Of a stretch of 64,000 nt of DNA, positions 7,567 to 16,651 are shown one piece after another (within the stretch, counting starts at the first letter, position 1; the number at the start of each line of letters is the position of its first letter). A program made the translations under genes and the position numbers. The stretch is from assembly GCF_042680125.1 (NCBI RefSeq), contig NZ_JBHTNY010000013.1, one strand, 5' to 3'. Source of the stretch: Robinsoniella peoriensis. GTDB lineage: Bacteria > Bacillota > Clostridia > Lachnospirales > Lachnospiraceae. Under the pieces are notes generated by a model. That model saw only the letters and a program-made list of their open reading frames with translations, ran no database searches and had not been told where the DNA came from.

Positions 7567-9735
7567 GTCAGCGCTAAAATTAAAGAAGCCGTGGAGATTT
7601 TACAATATTCCCAGAATCTGCCCGCCAAAAACCTGAAATCAAATACTTATACGGATATCGGGGTAATCCTGCCCAACTTTAATGACTCCTATTATGTTCA
7701 GCTTTTTCAGGGGATTGAGAACTTTTTTCAAAATACAGGTTATTATATTAACTTATCTTTTTCCTATGATATCCCGGACTTTGAAAAAACCATTGTTAAT
7801 AATTTTTTAAAAAAGCAGATTTGCGGATTGATTCTGGTATCCTGCCAGCCGGACAACTGGAAATTCTACTACGAGCACTTTACCTCTGCCCAGAAACCCA
7901 TTGTTCTGATTGACCGTAATATCCACAGCCTGGATGCCAATTTTGTTTCTTTTGACAATTATTCCATAGTCCATTATATGACCAGGAATCTGATAGATCA
8001 TCAGTATAAAAATATTTTTCTTATGAGCGGTCCGGAACAATATACCTGTGAAAGCAACTGTATAGAAGGGTTTAAGGCTGCATTTGCAGAAACAGAGCTT
8101 CCCTTAAATCCCGATGCTATTATTACAACAGCCGCCAGCAAGGAAGATGCTTTCCGTAAAACCATTAATATTTTTAAAAAAGAAAAACCGGAGACAATTA
8201 TTGCTACTTCCGAATCCATTGCAACCGGGATTATTGAAGGCTTAAATATTCTGGGATTCAGCAAACAGGAAATTCCGGTCCTCTCCTTAGGTGAAGAACA
8301 TTGGAATCTCCATACACATTCTTTTGCATCCATGTCTGCTGCCCGCCCTGCCCTGAAGCTGGGACAGACTGCTTCCTCTCTTTTATTTGAGCAGTTAAGC
8401 GCACCTTTTACAAAAGAAACAGAGAAGATCATTTTAAAAAATCCTGCATTGGAAAACAGGCTGTCTTTTTGCAACTGTAAAACAATCGAAGAAAAGCCCC
8501 CTATGGATGGTTCCGAAAAAACCGTGATCCGGATTTTAATGCTGGACACTCCCCAGATTCACGTATTAGAGGGGCTTCTTAAGAATTTTGAAAATCTGAC
8601 CGGCATCCATGCAGAGATTACCATACTGCCACACCATAATCTCTATGAAACCATACTGGATATTGACAAAATGCCGGAAGATCAGGTATACGATGTTATC
8701 ATGTATGATTTACCCTGGCTTTCCACCCTGGCAAGCTTTCATATTCTGGAGGATATTACCGAAGAACTGTCCTCCTTTGACCTGGATATATTTTTTCCGG
8801 ACTGCCTGCAGTATTTTAGCAGTTTTAACCATAGGTACTATGGTATTCCATACATGTATGCTCCCCAGATTTTTTATTACCGGAAAGATTTATTTGAAAA
8901 CTTAACGCTGAAATCTGCATATGAACGAAAGAATAATATTACCCTCCGGCCTCCGCTGACTTTAAAGGAATTTAATACCATCGCAGAATATTTCACTTCC
9001 GAGACAAACGTAATTGACTATGGAATTACCATTCCTGCTGCCTATGACGAATGCCTGTCCCCTGAAATCTATATGCGGCTGCGGGCATACGGCGGCAGCT
9101 TATTTGATTCCAGGGGGAATGTATGTCTGGACTCTGCCCAGTCACTGAAGGCTTATATTAACCTGATTCGTTCCGTAAAATGCGCAAAGCCCAACTACCG
9201 TACTGCGACGGATGTGGTAGCCGTAGAAGATTTCCTAAAAGGAGATACTGCAATGCTGATTACCTACCCCTCATTTTTAACCGATGTAGTAGATCTGCGA
9301 AAAAGCAGCATGATCGGGTCGATTGGCTATCATCACATACCAGGCAGAAGTCCCTTATTAGGTGGCTGGGGACTTGGAATATCCAGTTACTCCCATAAAA
9401 AGAAAGAAGCATTTCAGTTTCTGAAGTGGACCTGTGATGAACAGGTCGCCAATTATTTAACCCTGCTGGGCGGGCAATCCGCCATTACCTCCACCTATAC
9501 AAATGATGAATTAATAAAGCTATACCCCTGGCTGCCGCTGTATCACTCCACCTATAAATACACCAAACCAACGCTTCCCCCAAAGTCCAAAAATAACACC
9601 ATTCTTTCGCAAAAAGAGATAGATTCCATTGTCTGCAAATGGATCTATCCGTTGCTGGATGAAAAGATTGAAGTACAGGAGGCAATTACACGAACCCACA
9701 GTGAGCTTGAAATACTCGCCGCCAGATACAAATAG
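7561..9735 (+). pseudogene. LacI-type regulator fused to a solute-binding protein domain, N-terminal helix-turn-helix lost
   Basis: The reading frame runs from a stop at 7555-7557. It begins with HVSAKIKEAVEILQYSQNLP and AKNLKSNTYTDIGVILPN, which is the second half of a LacI-family DNA-binding domain and hinge; the first about 20 residues (recognition helix) are absent. A LacI effector domain follows (about 25-290), then a family-1 extracellular solute-binding-like domain (about 310-710; GIPYMYAPQIFYYRKDLF and PGRSPLLGGWGLGIS are typical) with no signal peptide or membrane segment. The first usable start is GTG 7591 without a ribosome site. Before truncation this was probably a cytoplasmic sugar-sensing repressor or activator for the divergent cassette. 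It may still make a non-DNA-binding protein. Confidence 0.65.
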
Positions 9736-9763
9736 GCCATTTACAAATAGGCCATTTACAAAT
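9728..9763 (+). repeat. 15-bp tandem duplication at the stop codon of the LacI fusion
   Basis: ACAAATAGGCCATTT occurs twice in tandem (9728-9742 and 9743-9757), followed by a partial third ACAAAT. The first copy contains the TAG stop. It looks like a local slippage duplication. Confidence 0.8.
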
Positions 9764-9801
9764 CCCCCATTATAAACGTGCGCCGCCAGGCGCGCACCCG
9801 A

Positions 9802-9841
9802 AAAAAGGATCTCTCCATGACTCCATGGAAAGATCCTTTTT
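9802..9841. terminator. bidirectional rho-independent terminator
   Basis: AAAAAGGATCT (9802-9812) pairs with AGATCCTTTTT (9831-9841), with an inner TCCATG/CATGGA stem. A-tract and T-tract flank it symmetrically, so it can end transcripts from both convergent genes. Confidence 0.85.
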
Positions 9842-9844
9842 CGC

Positions 9845-10696
9845 TTAATCCGTTACATCCTGCTGATATATTTTTCGATATTTCTTTGCAGGCATACCCA
9901 CCGTCTTTTTAAAAACCCTGCAAAAATAATTATAGTCGGAGAATCCCGCTTTTTCGGATATCTCGGTGATGGGATCGCCGGAGTTTTTCAAATAATCTTT
10001 AGCCGCCTCAATCCTTTTCTGCTTAATGTACTCCGCAATTCCCACTCCCAGATATTGCTTTGCAGCTTCATACAACCGGCTGCGGCTGACTTTAAACACA
10101 TTACACAAATCTTTTACCGAGATATCTTCCGAGATATGTCCCATTATATAGAGATTTAATTTATGTAAGAACTGTTCCTTTTCCATAAAGATCATTTCTT
10201 TCAATAAAACATAAAACGTACAGGCTTCCAGAATCTTAGCCGCTGCCAGAATCTGTTCGCGGCTCTTATACTTAATTTTTGAAAATGCCTCTTCGTAACC
10301 GGGCTGATAAATCTGATATTTTTCACAGACATTACGTAGGTTAGTAAAAAGTTCCTCTCTGCTGCTAATATCGCTAATCTGCCCGAACATAACGTATCCG
10401 ATGATAATACCGTTATCCTTTAGCGGTGCCGCTGCCTCAATCAATCCGGCATGACATTCATACACCATAAGCTCACTGTTACGCCTGCAGTAATCAAAAG
10501 AATTCTGATTACATTCGATGCAATGCTTCCGGGTTACCGGATTTCCATGCATAATTGCACAGAACTCACAATGCCCGTTTGGATAGGAAAGTATCTCATG
10601 GTAATCACTGTCAAACAGAACCATTTTGATTTCGGTTAAGGTATAGAAATCTTTCATTAATTCTTTTAGTTTTTTATTGTCTAGATTAAGATTCAT
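9845..10696 (-). CDS. AraC-family regulator with PocR sensory domain
   Basis: About 283 aa. The N-terminal part (about 10-165) is a PocR ligand-binding domain with cysteines in GHCEFCAIMHG, RKHCIECNQ and YECHAGLIEAAAPL. The C-terminal about 100 residues hold two AraC helix-turn-helix motifs (VKDLCNVFKVSRSRLYEAAKQ and ITEISEKAGFSDYNYFCRVF). PocR proteins activate small-molecule (classically diol) catabolic genes when ligand binds. The start is set at 10696, 8 nt after GAGG. The gene follows the aldolase on the same strand but has its own promoter at 10784-10812; it may control the isomerase-kinase-aldolase genes. Confidence 0.85.
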   Translation of the reverse strand: MNLNLDNKKLKELMKDFYTLTEIKMVLFDSDYHEILSYPNGHCEFCAIMHGNPVTRKHCIECNQNSFDYCRRNSELMVYECHAGLIEAAAPLKDNGIIIGYVMFGQISDISSREELFTNLRNVCEKYQIYQPGYEEAFSKIKYKSREQILAAAKILEACTFYVLLKEMIFMEKEQFLHKLNLYIMGHISEDISVKDLCNVFKVSRSRLYEAAKQYLGVGIAEYIKQKRIEAAKDYLKNSGDPITEISEKAGFSDYNYFCRVFKKTVGMPAKKYRKIYQQDVTD

Positions 10697-10783
10697 CGGC
10701 TTGTCCTCTGTTTGATCATATTTACTGGCCCGCACTGGGTTATCCGTTCACGTAATCGGTTATTTCCTTAAAATCTTAATTTC

Positions 10784-10812
10784 ATAGTACCAAATAAACA
10801 AGAGAACTGCAA
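10784..10812 (-). promoter_or_regulatory. promoter of the AraC/PocR regulator gene
   Basis: Minus strand TTGCAG (10807-10812), 17-nt spacer, TACTAT (10784-10789); it lies in the gap between aldolase stop and regulator start. Confidence 0.5.
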
Positions 10813-10859
10813 GAATTAAACTGCAGAGAGAATTCATTCCGGTACACAATTGATAATAC

Positions 10860-11789
10860 CTAATTTTTTTTACCGCTAAAAACCTCCAAGGCTGACTTCA
10901 CATTCCCCTTCATTGCATCGATTCCCCATTGCACAATTTCATGGTAATACACCGGCTTTTCCCGGCCTTCTTCCACAGTTGCATAATAGAGATTATATTT
11001 TACACCCCCATTTACAAAAGGCATCTTTTTAAATCCAAATTGTCCCTCTACTTCCTCCCCTCCGGCTTTTGCCATATAGGTATAGTAGTTCACTTTCCGA
11101 ATCCCTTTTTGTATTACCGTCTTATAATCCTCTTCGCTGACACCGGACCCGCCGTGCATTACAAGAGGAATATCAACTCTTGCCCTGACCCGGTCCAGTA
11201 CATTCATATCCAGCTTCGGCTTTTTCAAATACAATCCATGAGCAGTTCCAAAGGAACATGCAAGTGCATCTATCTTTGTCTCCCTCACAAACCGTCCTGC
11301 GTCTTCCGGATCTGTATAAACTTCTTCTGCCTGGTCATCGTGATTGGATTCATGTCCCAGACCCAGTTCACGTTTTCCAAGGACACCAATTTCTGCTTCA
11401 ACAGAGGCTCCTGTCCGCTTTGCCATTTCTACTGCAATACAGGTATTTGCAACATTTTCCTCATAGCTTAAGGCAGATCCATCGTACATAATGGATGTGA
11501 AGCCGATATCCAGCGCCTTATATAAATAGCTCAAACTGGTTCCGTGGTCTAAATGTACACATACCGGCACCTTTGCTTCTGTGGCACACCTGATCATGAT
11601 TGGTCCAATCAATGAAATAGGCATCATCTCCTCATGGATTTCCGCGTGCATGATAATTACCGGAACGTCCAGTTCTTCAGCCCCTCTGATCACAGCTATG
11701 ATACTCTCCAGGTTCGGTGTATTAAACGAACCTATGGCACATTTTCTCGCCTGGGCAAGCCTAAGTATTTCCTTTAATGATACTAACAC
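10860..11789 (-). CDS. class II ketose-bisphosphate aldolase (FbaA/GatY type)
   Basis: 309 aa. It cleaves a ketose phosphate to dihydroxyacetone phosphate plus an aldehyde using zinc. Seen: VHLDHGTS (zinc His and catalytic Asp, about 78-85), VEAEIGVLG, the YTDPEDA loop, CSFGTAHGLY with the second zinc His, and VMHGGSGV. The start is GTG 11789 with AGGAGG 6 nt upstream. It is separated from the sugar kinase only by an IS110 element, so isomerase, kinase and aldolase probably formed one operon; the native promoter is now far upstream and expression may depend on the IS. The exact substrate is not determinable. Confidence 0.88.
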   Translation of the reverse strand: MLVSLKEILRLAQARKCAIGSFNTPNLESIIAVIRGAEELDVPVIIMHAEIHEEMMPISLIGPIMIRCATEAKVPVCVHLDHGTSLSYLYKALDIGFTSIMYDGSALSYEENVANTCIAVEMAKRTGASVEAEIGVLGKRELGLGHESNHDDQAEEVYTDPEDAGRFVRETKIDALACSFGTAHGLYLKKPKLDMNVLDRVRARVDIPLVMHGGSGVSEEDYKTVIQKGIRKVNYYTYMAKAGGEEVEGQFGFKKMPFVNGGVKYNLYYATVEEGREKPVYYHEIVQWGIDAMKGNVKSALEVFSGKKN

Positions 11790-11876
11790 AATATTCCTCC
11801 TACTACAATATATTTATGGTTAATATCCCTTACAGCCAGTAAGGAATTATCCATCTTGTTGCTTAAGCTGTATAAT

Positions 11877-12060
11877 GATGGAGCAATCGGTATAACGGAT
11901 TCCTCCTTGGGCTTCGCGCCCGTACAAAAGTCTGTTAACCAGCTCCTCATTCGCAGCGTTCGTTTTATGCAGGTTGATCCACCTCCAGGGTGCGTTCGTG
12001 TCACACCACAGTAGATTGAATAGGCAATGAGTAAAACTGGTACTTATCCATTGCAATTAT
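11877..12060 (+). ncRNA. candidate IS110 bridge RNA region
   Basis: IS110-group elements encode a bridge RNA in the noncoding end before the transposase, which guides target and donor choice. Here a perfect TATAAT at 11871-11876 precedes a non-coding, hairpin-prone stretch with a GGGC-TTCGC-GCCC hairpin and GGTG/CACC pairings. No protein start is credible in it. Position and length are inferred from family knowledge; the two guide loops were not resolved. Confidence 0.45.
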
Positions 12061-12082
12061 TCTTTCTAAGGAGTGACAATTT

Positions 12083-13303
12083 ATGAACATGAACGCAGTA
12101 GGTATTGATGTTTCCAAGAGAAAAAGCACAGTGGCAGTTCTCCGTCCAGGTGGTGATGTCGTTGTAAAGCCCTTTGATATTCCACATTTGGATGATGCAT
12201 TTCAATCACTAATTAATCTTCTACATTCCCTTGATGGTGAAACCCGTATCGTCATGGAATGTACCGGACACTACTATGAACCAATTGCCCGGACACTGTC
12301 ACAGGCAGGATTCTTTGTAAGTGCTGTGAATCCCCAGATTATCTGTAACTTTCAGGGACAGGATAATCCTCTCCGCAGAGTAAAAACAGATAAAGCTGAT
12401 TCCGTTAAAATCGCTCGATATGCACTTGACAGTTGGGCAAAGCTGAAACAATATAGTCTTATGGATGAAATACGCACTCAGCTTAAAACAATGAACCGCC
12501 AGTTTGATTTCTATATGAAACACAAAACGGCAATGAAAAACAACCTGATTGGTCTCATCGACCAGACTTATCCGGGTGCCAACACCTACTTTGACAGTCC
12601 CGCCCGTGAGGACGGCAGTCAGAAATGGGTAGATTTCCTTGGCACCTACTGGCATGTCGATTGTGTTCGTAAAATGTCCTTAAAAGCTTTTACTGACCAC
12701 TATCAAAAGTGGTGCAGCCGTAAGAAGTACAACTTCAGCCAAACAAAAGCTGAAGAAATCTATGGAACTGCCAAGGAACTGATTCCTGTACTTCCAAAAG
12801 ATAATTTTACCAAACGCATCATCAAACAGGCGATAGAACAGCTAAATACTGCTTCCCAGACTGTGGAGCAGTTGCGCTCACTTATGAATGAAACAGCCGC
12901 TCAGTTACCCGAGTATCCGGTTGTAATGGCAATGAAAGGTGTTGGTTCATCTCTTGGTCCACAGCTTATGGCTGAAATCGGAGATGTAACCCGGTTCACA
13001 CACAAAGGAGCCATCACTGCATTTGCCGGAGTAGATCCCGGTGTTAATAATTCCGGAGACTATTCCCAAAAAAGTGTTCATGCTTCCAAGCACGGCTCTC
13101 CAGTTTTGCGAAAGACTCTGTTTCAGATCATGGATGTTTTAATTAAAACCAAACCTGATGACCCTGTATATCTGTTCATGGACAAGAAACGTGCACAAGG
13201 CAAGCCGTACTATGTCTATATGACAGCTGGTACCAATAAGTTTCTGCGCATTTACTATGGTCGGGTGAAAGAATATCTTTCATCCCTGCCTGTATCAGAG
13301 TAA
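12083..13303 (+). CDS. IS110-family transposase/recombinase
   Basis: 406 aa, normal length. The N-terminal DEDD RuvC-like domain shows D9 (VGIDVSK), E59 (VMECTG) and D103/D106 (VKTDKADS). The C-terminal transposase-20 domain holds GVGSSLGPQLMAEIGD, FAGVDPGVNNSG and SKHGSPVLRKTLF with the serine-rich catalytic region. It works with a bridge RNA to join the element to target DNA. AAGGAG lies 9 nt before the ATG. The gene appears intact, so the element may be active. Confidence 0.95.
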   Translation: MNMNAVGIDVSKRKSTVAVLRPGGDVVVKPFDIPHLDDAFQSLINLLHSLDGETRIVMECTGHYYEPIARTLSQAGFFVSAVNPQIICNFQGQDNPLRRVKTDKADSVKIARYALDSWAKLKQYSLMDEIRTQLKTMNRQFDFYMKHKTAMKNNLIGLIDQTYPGANTYFDSPAREDGSQKWVDFLGTYWHVDCVRKMSLKAFTDHYQKWCSRKKYNFSQTKAEEIYGTAKELIPVLPKDNFTKRIIKQAIEQLNTASQTVEQLRSLMNETAAQLPEYPVVMAMKGVGSSLGPQLMAEIGDVTRFTHKGAITAFAGVDPGVNNSGDYSQKSVHASKHGSPVLRKTLFQIMDVLIKTKPDDPVYLFMDKKRAQGKPYYVYMTAGTNKFLRIYYGRVKEYLSSLPVSE

Positions 13304-13523
13304 TCAACCTATACTTTTCCTCAGACCGGCATTTTCTGGCGGTCTTATTTTGATACCTACTTTTCAACCTGTATAAAATTTTCAATGTTCTTTAAATTTT
13401 AGCTTGACTTTTTATTTGCAGGCTCTTGTTCTGCTTACTTTCATTACATATTCTAACCGCATATGTTATTCCATCCGGATAACAATTTCCCGGTTCCGGT
13501 GAAATGTCATATTTACCTTACTT

Positions 13524-15017
13524 TTACTGCCCCATTAAATGCCGGACAGACGGATAGAGCTGTCTGTATTTTTGATAATACTGTTCATATGCCTCCCTTT
13601 GTTCCTGCCTGGGGTAATATGTCTCTAATTCCTTTACCATCGCCTCAGCCGCCTCTTCCAGATCCCCAAATATATTGCAGGCAATCCCGGTCAGCATTGC
13701 GCTTCCGGCTGCTCCTGCCTCGCTGGATCCCAGCGATACGATAGGAACTCCTAAAATGTCCGCTTTCATCTGCATCCAGACCCTTGAATTCGCACCGCCG
13801 CCCACAGCTTTCAGTTTCTTTATGACGATTCCCGCCTTTGCCAGTTCCTCCATATTCAGCCTCATTTCATAGACCACTCCTTCCAGCATTGCCCGGTACA
13901 GGTCCGATACATTGTGTGCGGCAGTCAGCCCTGTAATTGCCCCTTTGGATCCGGAATCCATGTAGGGGGTGGCAGCTCCGGCAAAATGGGGAAGTACCAG
14001 AATTCCCGTTGGCCCATCTTGCATATTGCTTTCCAGCACTTCATAAACAGAGGATTTTTCCCGGTCAGCCAATGTCTTTTCATACTTTGCAAGATTATCA
14101 ATATACCATTTCACCAGTGCTCCTCCGGTAAAAGAAAATGCATAACAGAGATATTTTCCCGGAAACACATAAGGAACAATGGCATAGCTTCCCTGATACA
14201 GCACATCGTTTTTAGGTATTCCGGTAAACACAGGGGTAATACACTCTACGGTGCCTGCCCCGTCAACTGCCGCAGCATCACCGAAGACACGGGATCCGAT
14301 TGCCGCAGCCACCTGGTCATGGCTGACAGACACAATTATTGTTCCCCCAGAAAGTCCCAAATCCCCTGCAACCGCAGTTTTTACGGTACCTGCACAGGTT
14401 CCTGTGGGAACTGTTTTGGAAAGCAGCTTTTCCTTAATCTGCGCTGCTTTTAATATTTCCCGGCTCCAGCATAATTTCCGGATATCAAATGCCATGGTCC
14501 GGGACGCAATCGAGTAATCGATCTGAGGATTCCCTGTTAACATATAGATAATATAATCTTCCATAAGCAGAATCCTGGCAGTCCGGTTATAAATATCCGG
14601 CCGGTGTTTCCGCATCCACATGAGTTTCGAAATACTGTACATACAATGTGGTTTCAGACCGGTAATATCCGCTATATACTTCTCTCCCAGCTTCTCCGTC
14701 AATTCCCTGCACTCCGCATCTCCCCTGGGATCCGTATAAAGCATACAAGGTGCCAGGGGAGTATCGTTCTCATCTAACAGCACAAAGGTCTCTCCAAAGC
14801 TGGTGACACCGACCCCCTGAATATCCGGGCAATGTTCTGCTGCTTCCCGGATGACCTCCCGAACGGACTTCCATATGTATTCCGCACGGATCTCCTGTAC
14901 TTCCCCTCCTCTGGAGGAGGGATAATCCCGGTATGCTTTATACCGGTATGTTCCCTGATTATCATAAACCGTGAGTTTACAGCCTGTTGTTCCAATATCC
15001 AGCCCTCCAATTGCCAT
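13524..15017 (-). CDS. FGGY-family carbohydrate kinase
   Basis: About 497 aa. It phosphorylates a pentulose or hexulose with ATP. Seen: N-terminal GGLDIGTTGCKLTVYD (phosphate-binding fold), VSHDQVAAAIGS, DGAGTVECITPV, and C-terminal KKLKAVGGGANSRVWMQMKADILGVPI, the FGGY_C signature. The start is set at ATG 15017, 7 nt after GGAGG. The upstream isomerase-like gene stops 16 nt away, so the two are co-transcribed; an IS110 element separates this gene from the aldolase. Xylulose, fuculose or a related ketose is possible. Confidence 0.88.
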   Translation of the reverse strand: MAIGGLDIGTTGCKLTVYDNQGTYRYKAYRDYPSSRGGEVQEIRAEYIWKSVREVIREAAEHCPDIQGVGVTSFGETFVLLDENDTPLAPCMLYTDPRGDAECRELTEKLGEKYIADITGLKPHCMYSISKLMWMRKHRPDIYNRTARILLMEDYIIYMLTGNPQIDYSIASRTMAFDIRKLCWSREILKAAQIKEKLLSKTVPTGTCAGTVKTAVAGDLGLSGGTIIVSVSHDQVAAAIGSRVFGDAAAVDGAGTVECITPVFTGIPKNDVLYQGSYAIVPYVFPGKYLCYAFSFTGGALVKWYIDNLAKYEKTLADREKSSVYEVLESNMQDGPTGILVLPHFAGAATPYMDSGSKGAITGLTAAHNVSDLYRAMLEGVVYEMRLNMEELAKAGIVIKKLKAVGGGANSRVWMQMKADILGVPIVSLGSSEAGAAGSAMLTGIACNIFGDLEEAAEAMVKELETYYPRQEQREAYEQYYQKYRQLYPSVRHLMGQ

Positions 15018-15033
15018 TATGATCCCTCCAATC

Positions 15034-16431
15034 CTAAATTTCCATCCAGTCATAACCCAGATAGCGGATAAATGCTTCCTTAAGAATCTTCTTCATGTGT
15101 CCCATTCCAACAGCAGTATGGTGACGGTATCCATTTTGCCCCAATTGAATTAATTTAGGCTGTAAATTTTCAATAACCGCTACCCCGCCGCAGCCAAAAT
15201 ACCCATCTTCTATGGGGTCTTCCGTAAACTTCCCTTCTCCGGCATACACGGTTAGTTTTCCGTTCTCCGTTTTACAATTGGAATAAGTCATCGGAAATGC
15301 TTTTATCCGTCCTTCGTTACTGCCCCACCCGCATCCCGGGTTACCTTTAGCAAACATTTTGTGGTCGGTTACAGTACCTTTTTCCGTCATCAGGCTCTGT
15401 GCAACGGGACCGCAATGGAACAGAATTACCTTATCCGGATCGTCTGTGTAATTATTGTTCCAGTCTAATACAGTTGTAGGCCTCCCGGATGCCAGCTGCA
15501 TTGCATACATATTAATCGCAGAGCAGAGATCTATTTCACAGGATGCCACAATTCCCCTGTCATTTAATTCACTCAGCAGTACACAGGGTGCAATTCCAAG
15601 GATTTCATGCATCTCGTCCCAGCAGCGCAGGGCAATGCAGTCCAGGTCATAGTCTGCAATATATTCATCTATTACAATACTCACCTTTGCAAGTACCACG
15701 GTTTTATCTGCCGGCACACAACTGAAATCCGTATAAGCAACCAGGCTTTCCACCTTCTCAGTCACCCGGCTGTCGCTATCATCCATATTCTGCACTTTAA
15801 AAATAAGTTCAGACAGATCAAAGGTTTCCACTGTTATCCCATATTTCTGAAGTGTGATCTCATCAAAACGTACCGTTTTAAATTTACTTGTCCTGGCTCC
15901 AATGGCACCAATAGAAAAGCGTTTCATGCCATTTACAACCCGGCAGATTCCTGCAAAATCACGCAGATTATCAGCAAATGTTTTGGACAGCGGATGTACT
16001 ACATGAGGCTCAAGCATGGTGAAGGGGATTCCATATTGGTGAAACACATCTGCAAAACTGAACTTCCCGCAATAGGAATCTCTTCTGTGCTCAAAATCCA
16101 TTTTTCCGATTTCATCGGGGTATGCATGAAGCAGGATTGGAACTCCCGCGTCCTGTATCGCTGCAACTCCTCCATTTTCATCCCCAAAATTAGGCATGCA
16201 CATAATCACCCCATCATATTCCCCTTCATGGCTTTTAAGCCAGGCTGCATAGCGTTTCCCTTCTGACCTGGTCTCAACCGCTCCATATCTGGTCATCTCT
16301 TCATCCGGGATCAGATACTGAAATCCAGCATTTGTAACAGCCTCTGCCATTTCCTTTCTGGCTCCCGCAATTAATGTCTCCGGGAAAAACCCTCTGTTGG
16401 CAAAATACAGCGCAAATGTCAATTGTTTCAT
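15034..16431 (-). CDS. L-fucose/L-arabinose isomerase-family protein
   Basis: 465 aa. It has the fucose/arabinose isomerase-like fold: an N-terminal Rossmann-like domain (GVIMCMPNFGDENGG, VPILLHAYPDE), a middle domain with RCWDEMHEILGIAPC (metal-binding Glu region) and ASCEIDLCSAINMYAMQLASGRPT, then CGPVAQSL and a C-terminal HHTAVGMGHM. It probably converts an aldose to the ketose that the adjacent FGGY kinase phosphorylates. It is the first gene of the isomerase-kinase-(IS110)-aldolase unit and is divergent from a hybrid sensor kinase 220 bp away. Confidence 0.82.
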   Translation of the reverse strand: MKQLTFALYFANRGFFPETLIAGARKEMAEAVTNAGFQYLIPDEEMTRYGAVETRSEGKRYAAWLKSHEGEYDGVIMCMPNFGDENGGVAAIQDAGVPILLHAYPDEIGKMDFEHRRDSYCGKFSFADVFHQYGIPFTMLEPHVVHPLSKTFADNLRDFAGICRVVNGMKRFSIGAIGARTSKFKTVRFDEITLQKYGITVETFDLSELIFKVQNMDDSDSRVTEKVESLVAYTDFSCVPADKTVVLAKVSIVIDEYIADYDLDCIALRCWDEMHEILGIAPCVLLSELNDRGIVASCEIDLCSAINMYAMQLASGRPTTVLDWNNNYTDDPDKVILFHCGPVAQSLMTEKGTVTDHKMFAKGNPGCGWGSNEGRIKAFPMTYSNCKTENGKLTVYAGEGKFTEDPIEDGYFGCGGVAVIENLQPKLIQLGQNGYRHHTAVGMGHMKKILKEAFIRYLGYDWMEI

Positions 16432-16651
16432 TTCCCCGATACCTCCTTATTTTTTATTGATATTTTAATCATATAAGATTTTTTCCAATAATAATAGAGA
16501 TGTATGTACGAAAAACTGTAAATTCGTCCAGAATCGCAGCATTTTGTTTTTTCTATATTCAGGCTTGTTATTCCATTTATTTAATAATATAATATCATTA
16601 GTACTAATTTGACAAAATTCTCGTAAATATATTGTATGGAAGGAAAAATTT

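Larger units (their letters stand above)
11815..13440 (+). mobile_element. IS110-family insertion sequence (ends approximate)
   Basis: One IS110-type transposase plus a long 5' noncoding stretch (about 290 bp from the aldolase start to the transposase ATG), the layout of IS110-group elements. These elements lack terminal inverted repeats, so the ends cannot be read directly; limits are set by the aldolase ribosome site on the left and the region before the kinase stop on the right. The hairpin AGACCG/CGGTCT follows the transposase. The element lies between the kinase and aldolase genes on the opposite strand. Confidence 0.8.

Noticed and set aside
11783..12056. Small minus-strand ORFs upstream of the IS110 transposase
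   Set aside because: No ribosome sites or family similarity; the stretch fits the structured noncoding end of IS110 elements.
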